From the NCBI RefSeq assembly GCF_950023065.1, contig NC_088677.1:71697469-71761468 (forward strand): a stretch of 64,000 nucleotides of DNA, read 5' to 3'. Below, in pieces: positions 41,350-50,628 of the stretch. The DNA comes from Planococcus citri (lineage: Eukaryota; Arthropoda; Insecta; Hemiptera; Pseudococcidae). The notes below the pieces were generated by a model. The model was given only the letters and a program-made list of their open reading frames with translations, had not been told where the DNA came from and did not search any database. Position numbers and translations under genes: made by a program. Each line of letters opens with the position of its first letter. The stretch's first letter is position 1.

Positions 41350-42573
41350 TGTAATAAATTAAGAAAGTATAAAAGGTTTTTTAAAGGCGGCAGTGGCTGA
41401 GAGGGGAGGAGAGGTAAACATCGGCGATTGTTGAAGTAGGGGACCCGGCCCTAAGATGGCGCAATTTTTTTTCTGAAGCCTGGTGCTCCTAAAGTATCCA
41501 ACCAAAATGGACAAAAATTTGATGGAAGGTCCCTCAGACTATCTACTACTTACCACCAGAAACGTAAAACTTTTGATTTCAATCTCTTGTCTCAATCAAA
41601 TGAACTGTGAATCAGTTCAAATGTGCCAACGGCGCAAAACCATTCCTAAGACGGCGCAAATTCAATTAAAATGTAAAACTGTAACTATATCGTTTGAATT
41701 CGATTGAAATTATTATTTTAAATGTATTAGGATCCCTAATTTACCCCCAATTTTTTTGTTTGAGGCTGTTAGAAGTTTTTTTAGTGATTTGGCTGACAAT
41801 CCCACTTTTTTCAATATTTTCGCAAAAATACCTTTTTATGAAATATTTTGAACAGAAACATGTAAGATTAGGCACACTATATACACTACTACAGGATTCA
41901 CCTAAATCTACCCGTTCTTGTTGCTGAAAAGCGCCTGCTTTTGCGGCTGCGCCATCATAGGACTGGTTATACAAATTGAAATTTCAGTCAATTTATGAAT
42001 GAACATGAACTCCAATGAAAAAACTGAGTAGCGCATTAGAAAGTAGATGAAATTTCGCACATTATAAGATACTTTCAGTCACTTTTGGAAATGAAACCAA
42101 TTTGAAAGAGCTTCCACCAAAAATTCGAAATGATCGAATTTTTAAGCAAGAAAAGGAAAATACGTTTTCAAGAACGCGTGGTAATTGTTCAAGCGGATAT
42201 GACTACAGTAAAAAGTCAAGAATGTGAAGCACAAAGACAGGGTGCAGTTGGTTTTTACATCAGCGCTGCCAGATGCTAGAAATTTGAATTGCGCCGTCTT
42301 AGGAACTGCGCCATCATAGGGCAGGGTCCCCTACCCCTTACTGACTAACCTACTGCTAAAATCGATACATAGGTACTTATATTCAAGAGGCTCAGTGTGA
42401 TAAAAATATACTCAAATAATAATAGAGAAATACTCGAGTACTCGATTAAAATAATTTAATTATTAAAATAAGCTCGAATCAATATAATTAAATAAATAAA
42501 TAAATAAGCTCGAAGATAAGTAAGTTCAGTGATGCGAGGTGATGTGAGTGAGGTGAGTGAGGCGAGCATAACA
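41350..42573 (-). repeat. LTR of unit C, interrupted by a nested element
   Basis: On the minus strand the LTR starts TGTTATGCTCGCC after a purine tract (AGGGGGGAGG at 42574-42584) and ends TTACA before the PBS region. Without the nested element at 41436-42334 it is about 325 bp. The part near 42540 is a GT/GA-rich run (gtgagtgaggtgagtgagg). Confidence 0.65.
41436..42334. mobile_element. Nested 899-bp inverted-repeat element
   Basis: The left end gtaggggacccggccctaag and the right end (reverse complement gtaggggaccctgccctatg) match over about 29 bases and continue into gatggcgca. The motif ctaagacggcgcaa recurs inside at 41.65 kb and near both ends, as subterminal repeats would. No coding capacity or clear target duplication. 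It sits inside the unit C LTR, so it is younger than that LTR. Confidence 0.75.
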
Positions 42574-42828
42574 CCTCCCCCCTAAGAGTATTTGCTCGTA
42601 GAGGAAATTACAAAGGCAAAAAGACGTCCGAACCATCCGAATTGGGATCTCCATAGTCTGGAGTAGGTTCTGGGACTTCCGGCGTATGTGTCGGTGTCTC
42701 CAGCTGCGGGGGTGCTTGGGATGGCGCTTGTATTGGCACTTGTGGAGCCGCATCGGCATGATGGTGAATTGTCACCGATGGATCTGGCTCCGAATTAAGT
42801 AATTGGCGGATTGATGGAAACTTTAACC
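42574..42828 (-). pseudogene. Gypsy-like polyprotein tail of unit C, 3' part
   Basis: Reading RLKFPSIRQLLNSEPDPSVT, then a Pro/Gln-rich stretch (APQVPIQAPSQAPPQLETPT) and an end at DGSDVFLPL. The stop lies 20-odd bases before the purine tract. The tail continues at 43602 beyond the nested element. Confidence 0.6.
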
Positions 42829-43601
42829 GAGGAGCTGGATATCAAAACGCCGTAAGTCCATTTTGCAAAATTTTCAGAAATGAGGAAAAACTGTGGGGGA
42901 GTCGAAGGGGGTCAAATGTGGTATCAGAGGAAAGGGGAAGTCACCATGACCTCAAAACATGAAAGTGCCCAAATTTTTGAGAACCGGGGGGAACGTGGGA
43001 AGGGGGAGAAAAAAAGTTACTGCGTTTTGATCTGAAAAAAGACAGTTACTGCGTTTTGATCTGAAACTTGCTACAAAAATCACGCACATTTTATATCAAA
43101 ACGCAGTAAATACACCGGCACTCTCTTACTGAAATAAAAACACATGGGTAGAGAACCATTTTAATGATTATTATCTATTAAATAGTAAAAAAAATATTCA
43201 AAATTAAAGCGCCGTTTGCCATAGTGACTGAGTCATGACACAAGATTTTGTTTTTTATGTTGAGGCCAAGTGTGATTATGATTGAACAATATGTTGGAAA
43301 TTTTTTAAAAGTCTGTAGTTTCATTACCAATAGTAACCACCTTCTGAAATCAATGTCTACCAACCTTAAAACACAAAAAACGCTAAAAATAGTGTAGTTA
43401 CTGCGTTTTGAAGTAAAATTGCTGGTTTTTACTGCGTTTTGAAGTAAATCTCAACTTTGAGTGGGATTTTCGAGGTGAAGCATGGCAGATGGATTTACGA
43501 GGATAGCTGCAATCGATTCCCCGTTGAATTTTACATAGGAAAACACTCTTATCTCAATTTTCATAAAAATGGACTTACGGCGTTTTGATATCCAGCTCCT
43601 C
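42829..43601. mobile_element. Nested 773-bp inverted-repeat element with subterminal repeats
   Basis: Both ends read gaggagctggatatcaaaac going inward, identical for about 35 bases. Inside each end lie direct copies of ttactgcgttttga (43018, 43046, 43397 and 43428 on one strand, and an inverted copy near 43086). No transposase. It splits the gypsy tail into two parts, so it inserted later. Confidence 0.85.
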
Positions 43602-43715
43602 AACTGCTGTGCCTGTGTCTGTGCTTTGAAATAGTCGAGCGTATTTTGCACTGAGGCAGGGTTTGTATTGATTTTGCGGCGTTGGAACATTGGGTGGTTC
43701 GTCTCCGATATCATG
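43602..43715 (-). pseudogene. Gypsy-like polyprotein tail of unit C, 5' part
   Basis: Reading QRRKINTNPASVQNTLDYFK, then AQTQAQQL. It meets the nested element at the matching point of the 3' part. Upstream it is joined to the transposase-like fragment. Confidence 0.5.
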
Positions 43716-43717
43716 TA

Positions 43718-44427
43718 TCAAACTACCCCGTTGTCATTAATTTTATGGCAATAATGTGAAGGCATCTTCGGAATTTTTGCAATAAATTTTGCAACTTTTC
43801 TTATTACACGAGGTGAGGTTGTCTTCTGGGGTTCTCTGCCAGTATTTCCATGCTTGCTATCATAATGGTTTGATGTTGGACTCGTTTTTTTGAAAACCCA
43901 AATGTGTTGCAAAAAAATTTCTGACACACACGAACTTTTACTCCTTCCGCATTGATCAAGAAGTACTGTACGCTAACTTTTCGGATCTTCTTCGGAGAAG
44001 CAACTCGACGTCGTTGAACAGCACCAATATTCATCAAAGAATGAATAAATTCTCTTTGAGAGGAGCGAGTTTCAATTTGATGATACTCATTGAAAAGTTG
44101 AGTCTGATGCTCAGGAGAAACATTTTCCCAGCACAAAAATTCACAATCACATTTCTCTACCTTCACTTTTTTGGCGGGTACTCCGGAAGTGACTTTAAAT
44201 TTCGTTTCATTGTCTGCCGAACGTTTCATATAATATGTAATTTTGTGAGCTTCGCCAGCTAGCACTTGAGCACTCAGTTTATTTCGTGCCCACATTTTCT
44301 TATTTATTTTCCGGAATTCTGGTCGATGGCGGCCATTTAATGGATCAAATTCAAGATCCACATGATCCACATCATCAGACTCAGATGGAACAATATCTAA
44401 ACAGTAATAAAAAAACGCGTGTACCAC
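43718..44427 (-). pseudogene. Arthropod transposase-like family, N-terminal half (copy 6)
   Basis: This is the longest N-terminal copy. Reading: EFDPLNGRHRPEFRKINKKM, WARNKLSAQVLAGEAHKITY, KVEKCDCEFLCWENVSPEHQ, QREFIHSLMNIGAVQRRRVA, then KVSVQYFLINAEGVKVRVCQ and KFFCNTFGFSKKRVQH. After a frameshift near 43810 it continues VIRKVAKFIAKIPKMPSHYC. The spaced Cys residues, the R-R-R, the Y-F-L strand, V-R-V-C-Q-x-F-F and P-S-H-Y-C define the order of family motifs. The catalytic half is absent. Confidence 0.75.
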
Positions 44428-44429
44428 TT

Positions 44430-44834
44430 GTTTTTTGTGATGTCAGCATTCATTTGATACACAGATTGTGCAGGTTTTGCGTAGCACAGGGTTACCACTT
44501 TGGTCCAACTGGGTATTCACGTATCATGAAAACGCGTTTGGCTGAGTCCAGCGTTGCGTAAGCAAGAATTAAATACGGCGTGTAGGGAATTCGACTTCCC
44601 TCGGCACCAAACGACACGAACGATTGAAAAATGCGTTTTCGGATATTTTATTTCTAAATTTTAATTCACATTTCACAGTTTTTATTAATTAAAACGGATC
44701 GATTAAAAAATTACTCTCTTCATTCATTCACGACTATATTTGATCCTCTCTAACGGTTCTCCTCTTTCAAAACTCTAAACCTAAACGTACCTGCGAAAAC
44801 GCAATACCTTAACCTAACTAGAAAATAATGTGTA
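44430..44834. other. Stretch without supported gene
   Basis: Somewhat richer in G+C near 44.46-44.62 kb (gcgtagcacagggttaccac), but no motif in any frame and no tRNA-like fold that I can complete. Confidence 0.35.
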
Positions 44835-44839
44835 CTACC

Positions 44840-45044
44840 TAATGATTTATGGAAACTTTAAATAAGTTTTTTATTATAAGATGATAAGTTATCTCTTCGA
44901 ATAACAACAAACGAATGAATAATAATAATAAAAGAAAAATGAAGTTTAGCATTACATAAACATCAAAATGAAGTAACCAACAGTATTTGAATTTAGAACA
45001 GAAACGTTAAAATAACGTAACAATTGAGTTTCTATAAATCAACA
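44840..45044 (-). repeat. 3' LTR of the copia element (205 bp)
   Basis: Differs from the 5' LTR mainly by lacking 16 bases (around gaatcgaacattataac). Its inner side is the purine tract and its outer side is CTACC. Confidence 0.9.
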
Positions 45045-45223
45045 CCTCCCCTGAAACTCAAGAAATTTAAAAATAAACATCCAAAATAAATGAAATTATG
45101 ATAACGCGAAAAACGAATGCGATAACAAAATTTGTAATTTCAAATTTTCAATTTCTTTAAAATAATTAATAATTAAATAATAAATATTACACGATAAATA
45201 AACGATTCAACCGAATACAGGAT

Positions 45224-47353
45224 TCAAACGAGATTTAGCTTCGACACGAAAAAACGGAATAAGTTTTTACCCAAAGGTTTAGTAAAAATATCCGCAATTT
45301 GATTAGTAGTGTCTACATAAGATAATTTCACTACGTTTTGTTCAAGAAGATCTTTAACGAAAAAATATTTTACGTCAATATGTTTACTCCTGTTCTTCCC
45401 TCCACCATTTTTAATCAACCTAATACAGCTGAGATTATCTTCGAAAATTTCAATTATATTATTACTTTCCCTCCTACCGAAAAAATTTACCATACGATTT
45501 AACCACAATGCAATTTTTATCGACTCAGCTAACGCTATAAACTCTGCTTCAGTTGAAGACAGAGAAACAAGGGATTGTTTCTTACTTCCCCAGCTTATTA
45601 GACAACCTTCGAAAAAAATACAATGTCCTGAGACTGATTTACGAGTTGTAGTGCAATTTGCCCAATCCGCATCTACATACATTTTTAGTTCAGTACCGTC
45701 GCAAAAAAATTTCAACTTTTTCTCTTTCGTACACAATAAAAATTTCAAAACAGTCATCAAATAACAGAAGTGATTATTAGTCGGATTTGCTTGAAATTGG
45801 CTAAAATAGCTTACGCAGAAAGCAATATCAGGTCTCGAACCGAGCATGATGTACATTATACAACCTAATAATTCTTTGTACGGTTTGGTTGTATTATTTT
45901 TCGGATCTCCATTAGGACACAGAACCAATTTATTTTCCATTGGAATATTCACACCTCGAACAGAACCGGATTCCAAATTAAACCGCTTAGCAACCTTTTC
46001 AATTAACTCTACCTGACTAATAAACAATACACCTTCATTTTCGACAATATTTACATTTCGATTTCTACTTCTATTATCATTCCTAGAATTTGAATTTCCA
46101 CCTCCACCACCTTGATTTCTAGAGGAACCTCCGGAAAAATTTCCAGAATTCGATGAATTACCACCAGAATTAAACGAATTTCCGTGATTATTAAAATTAC
46201 CGCGATAATTACCGCGATTAAAATTACCTCGATTATTAAAACCACCACGATTATTATTAAAATTCCCACGACTATTATAATTTCCACGATTCGAATTGTA
46301 ATTATCATTTTTATTGAAATTTTGAAAATTTCCATCACTATTATTAGAATTATCATTATTAAAATTACCGTTTTGATCATCGAAATTACGATTACTGAAA
46401 TTATTGGAATAACTTCGACTACCGGTACCTCTGCACTGATTTACACGATGACCATATTTGCCACAATTATAACAATTTCCGTTGAATCTCGAATTTCCAG
46501 AATTTGTCATCATAACATGACCATGACCATGTTCTTCTTCATTATTTTTTCGAGAATTGCTTTCAGTTTCAGACTTTTTCAATTTTATTTTATCGAAGAA
46601 ATTCATTAATTTCTTCTTTGCTTGGCGAATTGTGATCCCCTCAACCGACTGTATTATTTCTGACTGCATATCATAATTTTCAGGTAACGAAAGAAGTAAA
46701 TAGGAAATTTCATCAATTTCCTCGAAATTTCCTCCTGCTGCACGCAAACATCGAACCAACTCGTCAAATTCGGCAATGTGAGCAGTTAAATTACCATTTG
46801 GTGCCATTTTTAAGGCTATAATTTTCCGTCTATAATACATTTGATTATTGATACTCTCACCTCGATAAATTTCGTCGAATCGATTAATTATATCTTGAGA
46901 AAATGCAGTATTTCGTGCATAGACCAGTTGACTATCTGCTAAACTTTGATAAATTATCGCTTTACAACGAGCGTTGGCCTGTCGCCAAGACTGATCAGGA
47001 TTTTCAGGAATATCTTCGAAAACTACGTAATCTAAACCAATAGCCTCTAAAGCTATGAGCAAACGTTCGCGCCATATATCGTATTGAGTTCCATCAAATA
47101 CCGGGATTCTGGGATGAAACTCGTCGCGTTGATTATTGTTATCTTGTCGACCATTACCATTTCGATTTCCTATATTTCGGCCATTATTATTTCCACCATT
47201 GCCACCATTGGCACCATTGGCACCATTACGACAATTTCCATTCTCACCATTCGAATTATCGCCATCACCACGGCCGCCGTCCGTATTACTCCCATTACCA
47301 GTTCTGGTCTCAACCATAATTAAACCAATTAAAAAACATACACGCAAAAACAT
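45224..47353 (-). CDS. Copia gag fused in frame to the RT end and RNase H (709 codons)
   Basis: Residues about 60-250 form the copia gag region (IPVFDGTQYDIWRERLLIAL; RFDEIYRGESINNQMYYRRK; YLLLSLPENYD). A CCHC knuckle (CYNCGKYGHRVNQC) sits at about 293-306. A long Asn/Gly-rich stretch follows to about 440. From about 447 the sequence is the end of the copia RT (GCIMYIMLGSRPDIAFCVSY) and the RNase H domain, with YVDADWAN, SSTEAEF and the terminal ADIFTKPLGK block. Protease, integrase and the RT catalytic centre are absent, yet no stop or frameshift occurs. The start at 47353 lies about 20 bases after the PBS. A second Met at residue 13 is an alternative. Confidence 0.9.
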   Translation of the reverse strand: MFLRVCFLIGLIMVETRTGNGSNTDGGRGDGDNSNGENGNCRNGANGANGGNGGNNNGRNIGNRNGNGRQDNNNQRDEFHPRIPVFDGTQYDIWRERLLIALEAIGLDYVVFEDIPENPDQSWRQANARCKAIIYQSLADSQLVYARNTAFSQDIINRFDEIYRGESINNQMYYRRKIIALKMAPNGNLTAHIAEFDELVRCLRAAGGNFEEIDEISYLLLSLPENYDMQSEIIQSVEGITIRQAKKKLMNFFDKIKLKKSETESNSRKNNEEEHGHGHVMMTNSGNSRFNGNCYNCGKYGHRVNQCRGTGSRSYSNNFSNRNFDDQNGNFNNDNSNNSDGNFQNFNKNDNYNSNRGNYNSRGNFNNNRGGFNNRGNFNRGNYRGNFNNHGNSFNSGGNSSNSGNFSGGSSRNQGGGGGNSNSRNDNRSRNRNVNIVENEGVLFISQVELIEKVAKRFNLESGSVRGVNIPMENKLVLCPNGDPKNNTTKPYKELLGCIMYIMLGSRPDIAFCVSYFSQFQANPTNNHFCYLMTVLKFLLCTKEKKLKFFCDGTELKMYVDADWANCTTTRKSVSGHCIFFEGCLISWGSKKQSLVSLSSTEAEFIALAESIKIALWLNRMVNFFGRRESNNIIEIFEDNLSCIRLIKNGGGKNRSKHIDVKYFFVKDLLEQNVVKLSYVDTTNQIADIFTKPLGKNLFRFFVSKLNLV

Positions 47354-47386
47354 CAGTTGCGGTCCGGAACAGCTGGGCCCATAACC

Positions 47387-47607
47387 TAATGATTTATGGA
47401 AACTTTAAATAAGTTTTTTATTATAAGAATCGAACATTATAACATGATAAGTTATCTCTTCGAATAACAACAAACGAATGAATAATAATAATAAAAGAAA
47501 AATGAAGTTTAGCATTACATAAACATCAAAATGAAGTAACCAACAGTATTTGAATTTAGAACAGAAACGTTAAAATAACGTAACAATTGAGTTTCTATAA
47601 ATCAACA
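47387..47607 (-). repeat. 5' LTR of the copia element (221 bp)
   Basis: TGTTGATTT...TCATTA on the minus strand, followed directly by the primer-binding site (47373-47386). Confidence 0.9.
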
Positions 47608-47858
47608 CTACCTAGTACATCTTAACCTACTAACTATGGACGCACTACAGTGCATCCGCGAATTTTTCCCACAGGCGTTTCAATTTTAGGCGCATTTTGC
47701 GTGATTTTGAAATGTCTTGTGATAAGATTTTATGGGGTAAAAATAAAAAATTTTAAATGATTTATTTTAAAGATGAATATTTGCCAAAAATCAGAAGATT
47801 TTGAGGAGAATTGATTCTATAATAAAAACGATCAATTTTAAAGCATTTTTAATGCAGT

Positions 47859-48185
47859 TTAATTTATTGTACCAATGTACATCGGATGTTCCTCCTTACT
47901 CGAGATTTTTTGGATGGCGGAGCTATATTTCTGGAATATTGTTTTCTGCATTAATAATTTGTCCAAAAACCTGTTGTCAATTTTTTGAATAGCAGGAATG
48001 TTCACCTGTTGAAAGTTTTTTTTCCGAATGATCGGCACTTTGGCAGTGATTCTAACCCAAGGTAGATTCCACTGTTTAATGTAGAACAGATCAATTTCTA
48101 TGTTTTCTATGCGCCAGTAACAATTTTCCATCACATTCACTGGCAGTAATCTCGCATAATTACTTAAGGCAATAGGCCTCCACAT
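47859..48185 (-). CDS. Unassigned ORF, member of a direct-repeat pair (copy 1)
   Basis: A 108-codon frame reads MWRPIALSNYARLLPVNVME, NCYWRIENIEIDLFYIKQWN, then IPAIQKIDNRFLDKLLMQKT and SSAIQKISSKEEHPMYIG. A diverged, frameshifted copy in the same orientation is at 49797-50106. The two bracket the RING-finger gene. No known family recognised. The repeated Q-K-I motif and even composition look protein-like. Confidence 0.45.
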   Translation of the reverse strand: MWRPIALSNYARLLPVNVMENCYWRIENIEIDLFYIKQWNLPWVRITAKVPIIRKKNFQQVNIPAIQKIDNRFLDKLLMQKTIFQKYSSAIQKISSKEEHPMYIGTIN

Positions 48186-48281
48186 TATTTAATTTAATTA
48201 TTCAAAATTTCAAACTAAATTCACATTCACTTCTTTATTATGAGAGAACTTTCAAACTTGGAGGAAAGTTGAAAAATACAG

Positions 48282-49221
48282 CTACCATGTTAATTGTTCT
48301 AGCTCTTGTGTGCCTGGCTCGTTGCTATATAGCCAGCTGAAACCGTTTGCCTCGCCCAACTTAAGATTTACTCTCATATCTAGTTCAACTTGATCAAGCA
48401 AGGCGTCATTGAGTGGTTGGTATGCAGGAGCAGGACTTGGCCATACCTCACCAACAGTTTGAGCATCTTTTCCTTCCACTGTGACTGGCACAGTGGAAGG
48501 AAACTGCAGTCGACTTCATGCTGTACATAGTACCTTCACTTTTGCTCACAAATGTTTTCCTTTAAAAGCCTTCGGATATAACACTGACCATGATTTGTTC
48601 TCTTCTAAAGATTTTTTTCACATTCTATTTATTTTATTTTATTAAATATTTGCATCCATGTACAACTATGTACATGCAGATACAGCAAATAAAATAGACA
48701 TGAAATAGAATAACTATTAACTACTCAAGTCAAGTACTTAGGTATTACTGATAGATACATGGGTACACTCTTCCCTCTTCCCGTTACACGGGTTCCCGCT
48801 AGTATGTAAAAAAAAAAACATGATTACTTACTTTACCTATATTAGCTCTGCATAATGGGCAGGATGTTTGTCTTCTTGTCATAATTAGGATGGCAATACA
48901 CCTCTGACAAAAGGAGTTATGACCACAGGGCTCCAGTTATATCTGCTCCCCTGTGGCCTCCAGACATATTGAGCAGTCTTCCCTCTCATAGTCTGGCCTA
49001 TAGCCAGGTACGAATAGATTTTCAGGCTCTTCTTCTGGATACTCCGCAACATTTATCTGTTCATCCTGCCACACTAGAGGTTCTAGAGCTGGCAGTGGCT
49101 CTGCCAGCCCATCCTCTCTATGTTGGTGGATTAATCTTTCCAACTCAGCTCGCAGCCTTGGTTGATCCTCCCATGGCACCCTGTCCGGATGGGCAAGGGC
49201 CATTAGGATTCTTGAGATCAA
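48282..49221 (-). pseudogene. RING-finger gene, two exons, one in-frame stop
   Basis: Exon 1 runs from about 49221 (MISRILMALAHPDRVPWEDQ; alternative upstream start possible) through an acidic stretch (EEEPENLFVPGYRPDYERED) into a C3HC4 RING: CSICLEATGEQI, then a TAA, then LEPCGHNSFCQRC and CPLCRANIGK. All eight metal ligands are present. The exon ends GGTAAA/GTAAGT in phase 0 (about 48828). After gtcgactgcag the next exon (48503 down to 48282) reads FPSTVPVTVEGKDAQTVGEV and ends EQLTW. The single stop inside an otherwise intact RING suggests a very young pseudogene or a sequencing error. A RING would imply ubiquitin-ligase activity; the substrate is unknown. Confidence 0.7.
48520..48826. other. 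Intron of the RING-finger gene
   Basis: AT-rich, about 320 bases, between the GTAAGT donor near 48828 and the ctgcag acceptor near 48510. No further gene inside. Confidence 0.5.
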
Positions 49222-49309
49222 AGGTCCGCGAATCCATGGCGGAACAATTTGGCCATTTTCAAAATAACCAAATTGATCGCCATAAATGAAAAAAAGATGT
49301 GATTGAAGG

Positions 49310-49445
49310 AAATTAGTTAGCCAAAAATAATGTAATATTCAACTTCAACAAATGAAACAACAAATAAAGCATAATATGTTCTACATAATTCATATAAATG
49401 AAAAAAACAATCAGATCAATGGAAATTATCTATCCAAAAATAATG
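49310..49445. repeat. Dispersed repeat (partners at 57.23 and 57.35 kb)
   Basis: The block agccaaaaataatgta...aaacaac(a/g)aataaagcataat...acataattcatataaatg is present here once and twice in tandem at 57232-57440. Confidence 0.75.
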
Positions 49446-49790
49446 TATCGTTCTCGCGTTCTTTAAAAAATGTTTCTTCTTCTTGTGTGTTTTCTTAATT
49501 CGGCCTTCCCTAGGCCTAACAATTAAAGCTTGAGGTTGATGAGACTGAGGTTTCACATCTGCGAGTAGCAGAACATTTCGGTTACTAATTTTTCACTCAT
49601 CAGGGTGTGAGACCCAAGAAACGACAATTTATTCTCATACACCAAAATCTGGAATTTAACTCGAAAAATGAACAGATAACAATGGATCACCGATTACGAT
49701 TATCTTCATTTATAATTTCGGCTGTTTCACACGCAGCTGTGAATGAATAGATCTTTAAATCCCCTATAAGCTGGTACTCTACCAGGTAAA
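49446..49790. other. Spacer sharing short blocks with 58.9 and 60.0 kb
   Basis: ttcggccttccctaggccta (49500) matches 60.01 kb, and agcagaacatttcggttactaatttttcac (49567) matches 58.94 kb. No gene is seen. Confidence 0.5.
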
Positions 49791-49796
49791 ACTAGA

Positions 49797-50106
49797 CTTT
49801 AAAGCATTTTTAGTGCAGTTTAATCTAGCAATGTACATTGGATGTACCTCATTACTCGATATTTTTTGGATGGCGGAGCTATATTCCTGGAATATACGTA
49901 CATAGTTTTCTGCGTTGATAATATTTTGTCTTCGCCAAAAACCTGTTGTCAATTTTTTGAATGGGAGGAATGTTAACCTGCTGTAAGTTTTTTTCCAAAT
50001 GATCAGCACTGATTCTAACGCAAGGTAGATTCCACTGTTCAATATAGAACGGATCGATTTCTATGTTTTCTATGCGCCAATAATAATTTTCCAAAAATAA
50101 GTGCAA
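49797..50106 (-). pseudogene. Unassigned ORF, direct-repeat pair copy 2 (frameshifted)
   Basis: Same order of motifs as 47859-48185 (YYWRIENIEIDPFYIEQWN; IPPIQKIDNRFL; SSAIQKISSNEVHPMYIA), spread over two frames by small indels. Confidence 0.5.
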
Positions 50107-50535
50107 AATAATAATGATACGTTGTAATCGTCGAAATAAAATATAAACGGTGCGTCAAGTGATGTCAAATCATATCATACGAGCTCCCACGAATTTAGCG
50201 GCGACCTGAAATTTAAAATTGGGTCAGAAACGGCGTTCTGAGTAAGCCTTTTAAAACTACCTATCTAACTATTTTCTATTTCTACCTATTTCCAAATTCC
50301 TATCTAAGAGGCACGAATCATAACTTAACAGACAATAAGAAAAGACAAAGTCGAGACGAATATTCAAAAATGCAAAATAAATCCAAACGAACAAGACAAC
50401 CAAATCGAACGTACGGAATCGAAATCAAAACGAAAAGCAAAAACCAAAATTCAAAATAGGCAAGAAATTTACGAAGCTAAAAAATTGAAATATGCAAGTA
50501 TACTATTATGAAAGTTGAAAGTTCAAAAGACTTAC
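50107..50535. other. Intron-like AT-rich stretch downstream of the 50.6 kb first exon
   Basis: It holds the gctcccacgaatttagcgg motif shared with 2.03 kb. No open frame of note. Confidence 0.35.
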
Positions 50536-50628
50536 AGGATCATTCAACAGGTGATCTTCTCCATCATCTCCAACGCTTTCACCTCCTTCTGATTGGTGTG
50601 GTGATAAAGGATTCTGTAGATCATCCAT
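50536..50628 (-). CDS. First-exon-like ORF, 31 codons (paralogue of 2395-2460)
   Basis: MDDLQNPLSPHQSEGGESVG, then DDGEDHLLNDP, ending exactly at CCT/GTAAGT. It has the same acidic, glycine-rich style and splice phase as the 2.4 kb copy, and related upstream sequence. Function unknown. Confidence 0.4.

Larger units (their letters stand above)
44840..47607 (-). mobile_element. Non-autonomous Ty1/copia element with both LTRs, PBS, PPT and target duplication
   Basis: On the minus strand: 5' LTR (47387-47607, starts TGTTGATTTATAG); PBS GGTTATGGGCCCAG directly after it, the tRNA-iMet-fragment site used by Drosophila copia; one long open frame (45224-47353); purine tract CAGGGGAGG (45045-45053); and 3' LTR (44840-45044). 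A 5-bp direct repeat CTACC flanks the element (44835-44839 and 47608-47612). The LTRs are nearly identical apart from a 16-bp indel, so the insertion is recent. At 2.77 kb it is about half the size of a complete copia element. Protease, integrase and most of RT are missing. Confidence 0.93.

Noticed and set aside
44440..44620. tRNA- or rRNA-like segment
   Set aside because: The stretch is GC-richer, but I could not form a cloverleaf or match a conserved rRNA block.
46051..46609. Ile-rich open frames on both strands through the copia Asn/Gly-rich region
   Set aside because: They are other-frame readings of the AAT/GGN-rich stretch of the copia gag frame; low-complexity composition only.
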